Source: Parasedimentitalea maritima (GTDB lineage Bacteria > Pseudomonadota > Alphaproteobacteria > Rhodobacterales > Rhodobacteraceae). Taken from it: a DNA stretch of 64,000 bases. The translations under genes and the position numbers were made by a program. Every line of letters starts with the position of its first letter. Positions within the stretch are counted from its first letter, which is position 1. This document shows positions 52,252 to 60,744 of the stretch, piece after piece. The notes beneath the pieces were generated by a model. It saw only the letters and a list, made by a program, of their open reading frames with translations. It made no database searches and was not told the origin of the DNA. The DNA lies in contig NZ_VAUA01000001.1 of NCBI RefSeq assembly GCF_005771405.1, forward strand, positions 682,001 through 746,000, in the 5' to 3' direction.

Positions 52252-53319
52252 ATGAACCAGCAAATGGTCGGTATTGAAATTGAGAACGTACACCTCTCCT
52301 TTGGCGACACAGAGGTTCTGACAGGGGTAAACCTGACAATTGAACCGGGTGAGTTCTTTGCCTTCCTCGGCCCTTCGGGGTCTGGCAAATCCACCCTGCT
52401 GCGGGCGATTGCGGGCTTTGGTCCGCGCCCCAGCGGTGCCATCAGGATCGGCGGCAAGGATATCGTTGATCTGCCACCGTGGAAGCGCAACGTCGGCATG
52501 GTGTTCCAAAGCTATGCTCTATGGCCACACCTGAGCGTGCGGGACAACGTGGCCTTTGGTCTGCGAGAGCGAAAAATGCCGCGCAACGAGATCGGCCCTC
52601 GGGTGGATGCGGCACTGGATTTGGTTGGCCTGAGCCATCTGGCAGACCGGATGCCAAACCAGCTGTCCGGTGGTCAGCAGCAACGGATCGCCCTAGCCCG
52701 GACCGTGGTTGTGGAACCACAGGTTCTGCTGCTGGATGAGCCGCTGTCGAACCTGGACGCCAATCTGCGGGTTCAGATGCGGCGCGAGTTGCTAGCGCTG
52801 CAGCGCAAGCTGGGCCTGACCACCATCTTTGTGACCCACGACCAGGAAGAGGCCAACACCACTTCCGATCGCATGGCGGTTCTGGATGGCGGTGTGATCC
52901 AGCAGGTCGGCTCACCTCAGGTGCTGTACGACAACCCGGAAAATCTGTTTGTGGCCAACTTCCTTGGCACCGCAAACGTACTGAACGGTAAGGTTGAAAA
53001 GTCAGGCGACCAGATGCGGTTCCTGACCAGCACCGGCGACGTCCTGCCCGTTGGCGACACCAGTGTCACCTCAGGCTCGATTGTTCTGCGCCCGCAGAAC
53101 ATCAACATCTCGGCGACAGGTGGCAGTGACACCATCAAGGGTAAGGTTCTACACCGCGAATTCCTTGGTAGCCAGATCCGCTATATCGTCGAGGCTGCAG
53201 GCTCTGAAATCATAGTCGACCAAAGCCACGCCGTGGGTGCGGACTGGCAGGAAATCGGCGGTGATGTGGCCCTGCAGATAAATGCACAGACCGCAGTCGT
53301 AATCGCTGATCCCCATTGA
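52252..53319 (+). CDS. Iron-type ABC transporter ATPase
   Basis: A 355-residue ATPase: Walker A GPSGSGKSTLL, Q-loop VFQSYALWPHL, signature LSGGQQQRIALARTVV, Walker B VLLLDEPLSNLDANLR, switch His in VTHDQEEA. The C-terminal TOBE-like domain (after about 240) is present, including SIVLRPQNINIS. These ATPases serve iron, phosphonate, spermidine or sugar importers. ATG 52252 follows AGGAGA; a 46-base gap separates it from the permease. Confidence 0.92.
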   Translation: MNQQMVGIEIENVHLSFGDTEVLTGVNLTIEPGEFFAFLGPSGSGKSTLLRAIAGFGPRPSGAIRIGGKDIVDLPPWKRNVGMVFQSYALWPHLSVRDNVAFGLRERKMPRNEIGPRVDAALDLVGLSHLADRMPNQLSGGQQQRIALARTVVVEPQVLLLDEPLSNLDANLRVQMRRELLALQRKLGLTTIFVTHDQEEANTTSDRMAVLDGGVIQQVGSPQVLYDNPENLFVANFLGTANVLNGKVEKSGDQMRFLTSTGDVLPVGDTSVTSGSIVLRPQNINISATGGSDTIKGKVLHREFLGSQIRYIVEAAGSEIIVDQSHAVGADWQEIGGDVALQINAQTAVVIADPH

Positions 53320-53336
53320 TGCCAACGTTGATGTTT

Positions 53337-53383
53337 GGCAGTCCCGAAAGTTACTTAGCATTCTAAGTCCTTTCGGGGCTGCC
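53337..53383 (+). terminator. Long terminator hairpin of the ABC operon
   Basis: GGCAGTCCCGAAAG (53337-53350) pairs with CTTTCGGGGCTGCC (53370-53383). Inside is a second perfect stem, ACTTAG-CATT-CTAAGT. It is followed by TTTGG, beginning 18 bases after the ATPase stop. Confidence 0.8.
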
Positions 53384-53541
53384 TTTGGACCTCACTGGCT
53401 TCTGGTCGCGAAAGAGGCGATCTCCTGAATTGCCCAGTCACACGATTTGAAAAACTGCGCTTGGTGCAGGGGCGCGAGCCTGTACCATTGCCTTCTAGCA
53501 CTCTACTTAGGGATTGTCAGATTAATGCAAAAGGTATGCAG

Positions 53542-54339
53542 ATGCAGCAGGCAGAGGATTTTCGAGCAGAGAGCGTGGCTCTGGCAGGTATTCTAGAGAG
53601 CTTGCCCGAAGCTGAGTTCTTCCGGCCCACCTTGTTCAAAAGCTGGACCATTGATCACATTCTGGGTCATTTGCACTTGTTCAACATGGCTGCTGAAGCG
53701 TCGCTCAAAGGAGAAGAGACTTTTGCGGAGTTTATAGATCCCGTAATTACAGACATGCAAATGGGAAAATCCATTTTGGAATGTCAATTTCCTTGGCTAG
53801 AAGGGATGTCAGGGAGAGCGCTGTATGAGGCCTGGCGTGAAGGTGCGGAAAATTGCGCTGACTCTTTTGCTCAGGCCGATCCGAAACTACGCGTGAAGTG
53901 GATTGGGCCGGATATGAGTGCGCTCAGCTCAATCACTGCCCGTCAAATGGAGACTTGGGCGCACGGGCAAGCGGTGTTCGATCTGCTAGGGTTGGAGCGA
54001 AAAGAACAAGACAGCATCCGCAACATTGCCCATCTCGGCGTTGCGACATTTAGCTGGACGTTCCGCAATCGCAAAGAAGAGGTACCAAATCCAGCACCCT
54101 ATGTGGAGCTGACGGGGCCGTCCGGTGCGGTTTGGCAATGGAATGAGCCACAAAAGGACAATGCGGTGCGCGGCAAGGCTAGCGAATTTGCACAGGTGGT
54201 CACCCAGACCCGAAGTATTGCTGATACGTCATTGCAAGTAACCGGCAATACCGCGTGCAGCTGGATGGAGCGGGCCCAGTGCTTTGCAGGCCCACCAGAA
54301 ACGCCGCCTTCTATGGGGCATCGTTTCAAGATGGAGTGA
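53542..54339 (+). CDS. DinB-like / TIGR03084-type putative metal-binding protein
   Basis: About 265 residues from ATG 53542 (AAGG seven bases upstream; ATG 53536 is in frame too). It has the DinB/mycothiol-maleylpyruvate-isomerase-like four-helix domain: RPTLFKSWTIDHILGHLHLFNMAAEASLKG, and later ITARQMETWAHGQAVFDLLG. These His residues usually bind a metal. The C-terminal part (APYVELTGPSGAVWQWNEP ... VVTQTRSIADTSLQVTGNTACSWMERAQCFAGPP) is the SCP2-like end of TIGR03084 proteins. Function unknown; family members may be thiol-dependent transferases. It stands alone. Confidence 0.8.
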   Translation: MQQAEDFRAESVALAGILESLPEAEFFRPTLFKSWTIDHILGHLHLFNMAAEASLKGEETFAEFIDPVITDMQMGKSILECQFPWLEGMSGRALYEAWREGAENCADSFAQADPKLRVKWIGPDMSALSSITARQMETWAHGQAVFDLLGLERKEQDSIRNIAHLGVATFSWTFRNRKEEVPNPAPYVELTGPSGAVWQWNEPQKDNAVRGKASEFAQVVTQTRSIADTSLQVTGNTACSWMERAQCFAGPPETPPSMGHRFKME

Positions 54340-54529
54340 CCCGCCATCGCTACGGTAAAGTCGACGAAATGGTTCCCTTTCTCAGGAGCGAAAAATCAAT
54401 GAAGGTATTCGCCCATTTCCACCTTGGCGAATGAAGTGGAGCTAGTCATAAGATTACAAAATATGTTGTTACTTTGACTTGTCGCAGTCTAAGCTATCCC
54501 AACTCCGCAGCAGCTATGTGATTATTGCT

Positions 54530-55195
54530 ATGAAAACGAACTTTCTCTCGATTGTGATTTCTCTTTTTGCCTCGCAGGCATTTGCCCAATCAACGATAAC
54601 GCTGGAAAGTTTTTCTCTAGAGCCACAAACACCGGCCACTGAGGCACAACCATCGGCGAACGCAGGTGCTGCAGCCTCAGAGTTGGAAACCTGCCTAACT
54701 GACCCTACCAACTGCACCAGTGCAGACTATCAGTCGGGTTCTACTTTCTCGTTGGAAGATGTCGTCAACCTCGCGATTGTCGATCACGAGGAGGTTGCGC
54801 AACAGGTATCTTCTGCCGGTGCTCGGGCTGGGATCTCCACAACAGAGCCGCTGCCGTCTGTGGATATGGAAATCCTGTTCGACTACAATTCAGATCGGGT
54901 ACGCGACGATCAACTGTCACAATTGGTGGACCTTGCAAAACTGCTGAAGTCTGAACGTTTCAACGACTACCGGTTTTTGTTCCTTGGCCACACCGATGCC
55001 AAAGGGTCCGCATCTTACAATGAAAACCTTTCAGCCCGCCGGGCCGAAAGCGTTGCATCATTGGTGCGTAATATGGGGGGGTTACCCGTTGACCGTACAT
55101 TGGCCTCTGGCATGGGGTTCACACGGCTGAAGACACCGAGTGATCCGCTAAACGGACAAAACCGCCGGGTGCAACTGGTGCTGGTTCCTCGCTAA
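54530..55195 (+). CDS. OmpA-family envelope protein
   Basis: A 221-residue secreted protein. Signal peptide MKTNFLSIVISLFASQAFAQ, no lipobox, then a Ser/Ala/Pro-rich linker with a Cys pair (CLTDPTNC). The C-terminal OmpA domain covers about 115-221: VDMEILFDYNSDRVRDDQLSQLVDLAKLL, FLGHTDAKGSASYNENLSARRAESVASLV and GQNRRVQLVLV. The Asp and Arg that bind diaminopimelate in peptidoglycan are present (TDAKG, NRRV). There is no beta-barrel, so it is a soluble or loosely anchored periplasmic protein. It is convergent with the caspase/ClpP cluster. OmpA domains of this kind often accompany caspase genes in Proteobacteria, so a link is plausible but unproven. Confidence 0.85.
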   Translation: MKTNFLSIVISLFASQAFAQSTITLESFSLEPQTPATEAQPSANAGAAASELETCLTDPTNCTSADYQSGSTFSLEDVVNLAIVDHEEVAQQVSSAGARAGISTTEPLPSVDMEILFDYNSDRVRDDQLSQLVDLAKLLKSERFNDYRFLFLGHTDAKGSASYNENLSARRAESVASLVRNMGGLPVDRTLASGMGFTRLKTPSDPLNGQNRRVQLVLVPR

Positions 55196-55646
55196 TGCGC
55201 GGCTAACGTAGTTGTTCTTGTAAGGCTGTGGTTTGTGTAGGCTGCATCAGCACGAATTGTTCCGTAATCCCTCATTGACATCATGAGGGATACAAGTCTT
55301 GGCTAGGTTGGAATTCGAATTGCTGCAAGTGATGGTACCTCGCCCGGTTGATAGATATCCAAGCATAGAACCGGCCGCACGAAGCGGAATTCACTCATAA
55401 AGTGTTTGACGGTTTCGGCACGGCCTTTTCGAGTCTGCCCTGCAACGGATATCTGCTGCCCATTGCATTGGGGCCCAACCGTTCAAGTGCTGGAAGCAGA
55501 AGTTGGGTATACTAATAAGGGCCATGGCTTGAGTTGCGATGGTTCAAAAGTTGCAGACCCTGCGGCGTAATTGGTGCCCAGACGTCTTGAAATGTAACAT
55601 CTCTGTTGCACCCTTTTGTATTTTGAACTGGGTTTGCTAGGAGGCT
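55196..55646. other. Intergenic region between OmpA-like gene and caspase cluster
   Basis: 450 bp without a credible gene. It carries the terminator at 55267-55291. No repeats or other recognisable elements seen. Confidence 0.5.
55267..55291 (+). terminator. Probable terminator of the OmpA-like gene
   Basis: ATCCCTCAT-TGACATC-ATGAGGGAT, a perfect 9-bp stem 71 bases after the stop codon. Only a weak T-rich stretch (ACAAGTCTT) follows. Confidence 0.55.
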
Positions 55647-56873
55647 CTATCTAACGGTGAAACTTTCGAAACTGTATTCGATTGGGTCGTAGCTCCCAGC
55701 GCTTACAAATCCAGTAAGCTCCCCGGCGTTCACGCGTTCAGCAACAGCAGCGAGTACCGTCCGCACAGCGTTTTGATCGTTTCCAACGCCCGTGGGTTCG
55801 CACAAAAGGCCCAATTTATGGGTGCCGTGAGGGTCCTCTTCCTGAATGGCTAACCCAAAACGCGACCCGGGTGAGATTTCGTAGCGGATCTGCCCATTTG
55901 AAAGCGGAATTGAGTTGAAAAACTTCAGTGGTATTGGAGACAATTTCCCGTCAGGAGCGAAGTTGGTAAAGAAAGGCGTGCAAGACGGTGGTACGTCAGC
56001 AACGACAGAGACCTCTTCCCCGGCGGTGACTTGCTGCGGGTAGACCGCAAGCAAAGTGCGCAAGGGGTCGACCGTGACATCCGGGCTAGGTGTGCGTTTG
56101 AAATAGAATTCGGTCTGCATCTGCGAAATCTGCTGCGGGCGTTGAACGCCATTTGTTTCTGCGACCACATCGCCGGTTACGCGCTTCATCAACACAGATA
56201 TTTCTGTGTCGGGCGTGCGTATGTGGTGGGCCAGAGCGGCGGCGAAAGGGGAGTTATTGCCCATCCCATCGCTGGCCGTTGTATTGGGCAGCGTAGCATA
56301 TGTAATCAGCATATCACCTTCGGCCCGCATAACGGCCAGACCCCGGCTTTGGGCGACACTTTTGGTTGCTGAAGTTCCGCCCTGTAAATTTGCGGCAAAG
56401 GGGTTGTCGCGGCAGGCATCAAGAAAGATCATGCTGATAGGAAAAGGCTTTAAGACCTCGATCAAGCTGTCCATTGATATGGTCTCACGCTCAATAGAAG
56501 CAGCACTTGTGATGCGGGCATCTACCGGCACCATAAAGTTACGCCCGTCTTTTTGCAGCCCATGTCCTGAGTAATACACCGCCACTGCATCAGCGGTTCC
56601 ATACCGCTCAGATAGTCGGTCAATAGCATCGCCAAGGGTATCTTGCGTCGCGTCGATCAACACTTCCACTTCAAATCCCATAGCGCCAAAACTTTGCGCC
56701 AACAGAGCTGTGTCGTTGCCCGGATTGCTCAGGACGCCTGCGGTCTCATATGTTTGGTTGCCGATAAGGAGCGCAAAACGCCCGCCAGCTTGAGCTTGCA
56801 AGGGCAGGGCGGCCGCACATAATATGGCAGCTACCCAGCAGAGGCTTTTTCGCAAGAAGTCAGTGTTTAACAT
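55647..56873 (-). CDS. Secreted caspase-fold (C14) protease with DUF4384-like C-terminus
   Basis: A 408-residue protein. Signal peptide MLNTDFLRKSLCWVAAILCAAALPLQAQA, so the protease acts in the periplasm or outside. The caspase domain (about 31-250) starts GRFALLIGNQTYETAGVLSNPGND. It has the catalytic dyad His104 (YYSGHGLQ) and Cys154 (IFLDACRDNPF), followed by the specificity region TYATLPNTTASDGMGNNSPFAAAL. Residues about 270-408 are a beta-rich domain (VTAGEEVSVVADVPPSCTPFF, ISPGSRFGLAIQ, KLGLLCEP) resembling the DUF4384 domain of the gene at 62334. Last gene of the cluster; its 134-base upstream gap may hold its own promoter. Target unknown. Confidence 0.87.
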   Translation of the reverse strand: MLNTDFLRKSLCWVAAILCAAALPLQAQAGGRFALLIGNQTYETAGVLSNPGNDTALLAQSFGAMGFEVEVLIDATQDTLGDAIDRLSERYGTADAVAVYYSGHGLQKDGRNFMVPVDARITSAASIERETISMDSLIEVLKPFPISMIFLDACRDNPFAANLQGGTSATKSVAQSRGLAVMRAEGDMLITYATLPNTTASDGMGNNSPFAAALAHHIRTPDTEISVLMKRVTGDVVAETNGVQRPQQISQMQTEFYFKRTPSPDVTVDPLRTLLAVYPQQVTAGEEVSVVADVPPSCTPFFTNFAPDGKLSPIPLKFFNSIPLSNGQIRYEISPGSRFGLAIQEEDPHGTHKLGLLCEPTGVGNDQNAVRTVLAAVAERVNAGELTGFVSAGSYDPIEYSFESFTVR

Positions 56874-57007
56874 CCTTGATCCCTTCTTATTGATTGAACT
56901 GAGCACCCGCGGTGGGGAGATCAAGTACGTCGTTGTGGCGAACCTATTTGTATCAGGTGTAACATCCTACAAACATGGTTGCAGTTATGTCTTGAAACAG
57001 AATGATG

Positions 57008-58678
57008 TTACTCTGCTAGTTGTTGATGTTTAAGCCCAATTTCTGTGCCTGCCTGATCATTGTAGACCTCTGGGTGATCAAACATTTCGCAAAGGTTGTC
57101 AGCAAAGTTCACTCCCATGCATTTTTCATCGTCCTGACAGAACGACGCACACTGGCTATATGAGCTGGATCCAAAGTCTCTATAAGGATTGCCAGAAAAG
57201 CCCTTGTTCGTGCGTTTCTTCATTGTGACATTGGTTCTCGCAGAGCGGATGCGCGCTGCAAGTGATGGGGTCACATAGCTGTCAGCTTTGGGCTGGATGT
57301 AGATTTGGCTGGAAGTGGCCGCTGCGGACTTAAGAAAACAAAGATTGTTCCATCTGTCGTACGTGTAAGCGGTACATGCTTCTGCTGTGTCGCAGGATTT
57401 TTTGCAAGTTTCCAAATTGGCGTTTCGGACCAAGCCGATGTCTCCACCTGGTAGGTCAAACCCGGGAAAGACGACAAAGTCGTCGGCCTTTGGGGCGGTA
57501 ATCAAAGGTTCTTTGCCTGAGTGTTGGACATATTGACGGCGGGCGGAGTGGTATGCAGCCGATTTTGGGAGATCGCTCAGCGGGGTTCCAAAATCAAACA
57601 GATACCAAGGAGCTACGTGGTTGACTTCGACAGTTTCACCTTCAGCAAGCCAGCCTTCGTAGGAAAACGTATCGTTGTCTCTAAGGGCGTAATACTGCGA
57701 GATTGAAACCGTTATTTCCCCATAATCCGGGTCATAGTCCTCTTCGTTAAAATTTCTGATGCTTTCTGGGAAGCTGACAAAACAACCAATGCGTTCGCTT
57801 CGATGACTAATTGGATACGGCCCTGCGAAGCCATAGATATATCCATTTTCTCGGCGTGTTTCGACAGTGAACTCGCTTGACTCGTAGTCCAGAAGGGCCG
57901 TGTTTAGGGCGGCGGTTGAAGTGAAGTCTTTGTGGATGGTTTCGGTTTTTCCTCTCACCAGTGGAAATCCACCTTTGAGGTACCTGTTGTTGCAAATGTT
58001 CCGGACGGCATTATTGGTTATAGCATTTCTGTAATCTACCCCGTTCAAGCCGATTTCTGACAAGATGACATCTCCAACGGTATCAACAAAATACATGTCA
58101 TCTGGGCTGGTGCTCAAAAACCGGTGCACCAAATGGTCAGTAAGAGCACCATTCTCGCGATCTTGGAGCCGGTTTAGTTCATAGACTTGAGCGGCAATTT
58201 CTAAAGCGCCATCAAATGCTTTGCTCACTTGGTCGCCGGGAAACTTGACTTTCGGTGGGAAAATTATCCGGGGGCCATGAAAGCCAAGACGCCCGTCAGG
58301 CCAAATTTCGCGTCGCATTTCTCGGGTCAATCCTGTGCCCATCAAGTAGGAGCCACCCAAAAATGCCAAAGCACAAGCGGATTCGCACTGGGCGCCGGGC
58401 AGGACGTGCGTTTTAATATTCATGCCCCAGATCTCTTCAAACAGCTTGAGCCCTTCAATCAGGCTTCCGCCGGGGCTATCGAGGCAAAGCTTGATACTCC
58501 CATCGACATAAACTTGTTCGGTATCTCGGCGATGCCGGAGTTCTTTCGCATCGCCTGTCTTGATTTCACCGGTCAGAGTTAAATCGCAAAGCTCAGATAC
58601 GGTTGTTGTAATGTCGGCGGCCTGCGCACTTGGGGGCAGCCCAATACAAAGGCTCATTGCCAAAAGTAGCTGTTTCAA
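57008..58678 (-). CDS. Secreted ClpP-fold serine protease-like protein with two PAN/apple-type modules
   Basis: A 556-residue exported protein with TTG start 58678 (AAAGG eight bases upstream). The signal peptide is MKQLLLAMSLCIGLPPSAQA. A ClpP/crotonase-like domain spans about 25-215: the strand-turn LCLDSPGGSLIEG (68-72), candidate nucleophile Ser100 in CESACALAFLGG, and candidate His134 in RLGFHGPR. This resembles the COG3904 group of predicted periplasmic proteases. Near the C-terminus, two Cys-rich PAN/apple-like modules appear: about 404-466 (LETCKKSCDTAEACTAYTYDRWNNLCFLK) and about 500-535 (SQCASFCQDDEKCMGVNFADNLCEMF). PAN domains bind proteins or glycans. Such a fusion of ClpP fold with PAN is unusual. 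Confidence 0.82.
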   Translation of the reverse strand: MKQLLLAMSLCIGLPPSAQAADITTTVSELCDLTLTGEIKTGDAKELRHRRDTEQVYVDGSIKLCLDSPGGSLIEGLKLFEEIWGMNIKTHVLPGAQCESACALAFLGGSYLMGTGLTREMRREIWPDGRLGFHGPRIIFPPKVKFPGDQVSKAFDGALEIAAQVYELNRLQDRENGALTDHLVHRFLSTSPDDMYFVDTVGDVILSEIGLNGVDYRNAITNNAVRNICNNRYLKGGFPLVRGKTETIHKDFTSTAALNTALLDYESSEFTVETRRENGYIYGFAGPYPISHRSERIGCFVSFPESIRNFNEEDYDPDYGEITVSISQYYALRDNDTFSYEGWLAEGETVEVNHVAPWYLFDFGTPLSDLPKSAAYHSARRQYVQHSGKEPLITAPKADDFVVFPGFDLPGGDIGLVRNANLETCKKSCDTAEACTAYTYDRWNNLCFLKSAAATSSQIYIQPKADSYVTPSLAARIRSARTNVTMKKRTNKGFSGNPYRDFGSSSYSQCASFCQDDEKCMGVNFADNLCEMFDHPEVYNDQAGTEIGLKHQQLAE

Positions 58679-58939
58679 ACATCAGGCCTTTCAAAAATGC
58701 ATCAATCACAACACTAGTCGATTTTCACTTTGATCCAACAAGTTCATTTGTTCCGCACTGAAGCCGGTGGTTTATGCAACTAAATCCGGTTAGCTCCACA
58801 CCTAAAGACTGAGTGGTTCGAAATGCAGTTCGATCACCGTCAAATCATTGTACCGCCAGTTTCAAACTGGGGCATCTCTGATCAATAGTTGTGACACATC
58901 TCACTGCAGAGACAATACCGCTTGGGTGGGTAAAATCGT

Positions 58940-60541
58940 TCAGGGACACAATTGAAACCCTGCAAAACTTTCTGCAGAGGCGCCAAGTGCAGCGAGGAAT
59001 TCAACATCTACCTTTTCACTGTCTTCCCCCAAAGCCGTTTTGTTGAAGGCACGAATACCGCGACGTGTGTTTGGCCCGGCCGCACCATCTGGGCGTCCCA
59101 CGTTCAAACCGTTTCGGTTCAACAGGTCCTGAACATTTAGTACCAACCCCGGGTCAAACCCATCGATCTCGCCACAATAGGCCTGTGGCATTGTTGTTTG
59201 CAAAGCCGCTGCGGGCATTTCGCGCAGGGTTCGAAAGTTGTTTGAATCTGCATAGGCGCGCACGTATTTTAACAATACGCTGCGATGCCTGAATTCACGA
59301 AACCCAGCCCCAGGTCCAAGCACGTCAACTGCGACGGCAACGTCCCAAACCGGACTGTTATCAGGGATGTCGGTATATGACATTTCCACTTGCCCAAACT
59401 GCGCGAGGCCGGATGATATTCCGCAGTCGCCTTCAACGCAGATATGTGAATACCAGGTATTGCTGGCGACACTTTTTGCCCCTGCGCAGATGAAGTTATT
59501 GCCGGGAATAAACGTAATAAAGGAACTGCCATCGGTTTGGAGGTTGGCCAGCAAAATCGGGTTCATCTTTGAATATTCGCTCAGGTAGATTGTAGCGCAA
59601 TGCGCGAAGATCTGACGACGGGTTAGGTTTGAAATGCGCTGATCGCGTCCCAACACAAAAATGCGCTGAGTTGAAAGCTCCAAAGGTGACAGCCTATACA
59701 TCTGTTCTGGGGGGGTATTGTACATGCGTTGCAGGAAGTTTGCACCTACGCCGACCTTCAAGAGGAAGGTTGTAGCTGCAGTTACGGTTTCATTTACAAC
59801 GCCTACAATTTGTTTGACTACGTCGTCGGAGTAGCTGCCGTCTTGAAGTTCAAAGTAGGGGCGATGAACGCCAAATTTTGCCGTCTCATGAACATATCGG
59901 CGTGGAAAGAAGAAGCCCTCGTAATTTGTGAACCCTCCCAAAAACGTGAGCGAACAGGCAGATTCACAAATTGCATCTTTTTCTATCAACGTCGAAAAAT
60001 TCTGTTCCGAAATATAAACGCCCATTTTGATTGCTTCGGCCAGGTGACCACCTGGGCTGTTCAGTGAAATGGTGTTGTTTGACGGACATTGATTTTCACG
60101 AGAGCAAACAGAAAATCCTGTGGCCTGTACAAGCGCTTTTAGCCGTTCGGTGTCTCCAGGATTGATCGATCCAGAAATTTTGATCACCCGAGAATTTTGA
60201 AGAGTTGGCCAGGCCATTTGAAGATGCATCATCTCATAAGACCCGCCCCCCTCGCCAAGGTACATCCCGTCTTCTTCGTTCCATCCTTCGCCGGATGGAC
60301 GTTGATAAGCGGAATCTACTGCTGGGGTCTGTCTGGCATATCTGAACTCGTAACTCCCCGCCCAAGCAGGATTTACGGCGTTGTTGTCGCCAAGGTCCAG
60401 CAGCGTGTAGTCTGGACCGAAGACAGGATTAACTGCCAACAGTTCTATGTCTGCAGCATCTGCACCTAACGTCCAGCTCAAGGACAATGCCGCTGCAGAA
60501 AGGATCTTTTTGGAGCAAATGAACGCGAGAAATTCTTTCAA
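58940..60541 (-). CDS. Secreted ClpP-fold serine protease-like protein with peptidoglycan-binding C-terminus
   Basis: A 533-residue exported protein, TTG start 60541 with GAGGA upstream, signal peptide ending LSWTLGADA. The ClpP-like domain spans about 110-300: SLNSPGGHLAEAIKMGVYI (SPGG at 162-165), candidate nucleophile Ser194 in CESACSLTFLGG, and His226 in KFGVHRPYF. These match the paralogue at 57008. Near the C-terminus, about 465-505, is a PG_binding_1-type repeat (VLNVQDLLNRNGLNVGRPDGAAGPNTRRGIRAFNK), which should tether it to peptidoglycan. The middle region of about 170 residues is not recognised. A 261-base gap separates it from the paralogue and may contain a promoter. Confidence 0.83.
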   Translation of the reverse strand: MKEFLAFICSKKILSAAALSLSWTLGADAADIELLAVNPVFGPDYTLLDLGDNNAVNPAWAGSYEFRYARQTPAVDSAYQRPSGEGWNEEDGMYLGEGGGSYEMMHLQMAWPTLQNSRVIKISGSINPGDTERLKALVQATGFSVCSRENQCPSNNTISLNSPGGHLAEAIKMGVYISEQNFSTLIEKDAICESACSLTFLGGFTNYEGFFFPRRYVHETAKFGVHRPYFELQDGSYSDDVVKQIVGVVNETVTAATTFLLKVGVGANFLQRMYNTPPEQMYRLSPLELSTQRIFVLGRDQRISNLTRRQIFAHCATIYLSEYSKMNPILLANLQTDGSSFITFIPGNNFICAGAKSVASNTWYSHICVEGDCGISSGLAQFGQVEMSYTDIPDNSPVWDVAVAVDVLGPGAGFREFRHRSVLLKYVRAYADSNNFRTLREMPAAALQTTMPQAYCGEIDGFDPGLVLNVQDLLNRNGLNVGRPDGAAGPNTRRGIRAFNKTALGEDSEKVDVEFLAALGASAESFAGFQLCP

Positions 60542-60744
60542 TGTTTAGGGTCCTCTATTCCTGAGCAACACCATCAATCACCGAATTAGCCCATGACTAA
60601 ACCAGCAAACTCTGGATGATGGTTCTAAAATCTAAAATGGGACGGGCAAACTTGTTGTGTCAATCCTTCACCCATCCAGCTTGCTTTTTCGATGAAATTT
60701 TAGTGCCTTTTTGTCTGGGTCGTGCGGGAAAGAGTGTTTGGAAT

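Noticed and set aside
50466-53319. Spermidine/putrescine transporter identity for the ABC genes
   Set aside because: The fused two-module permease and the binding-protein type fit the iron/phosphoglycerate-like group better than PotABCD, which has two separate permeases.
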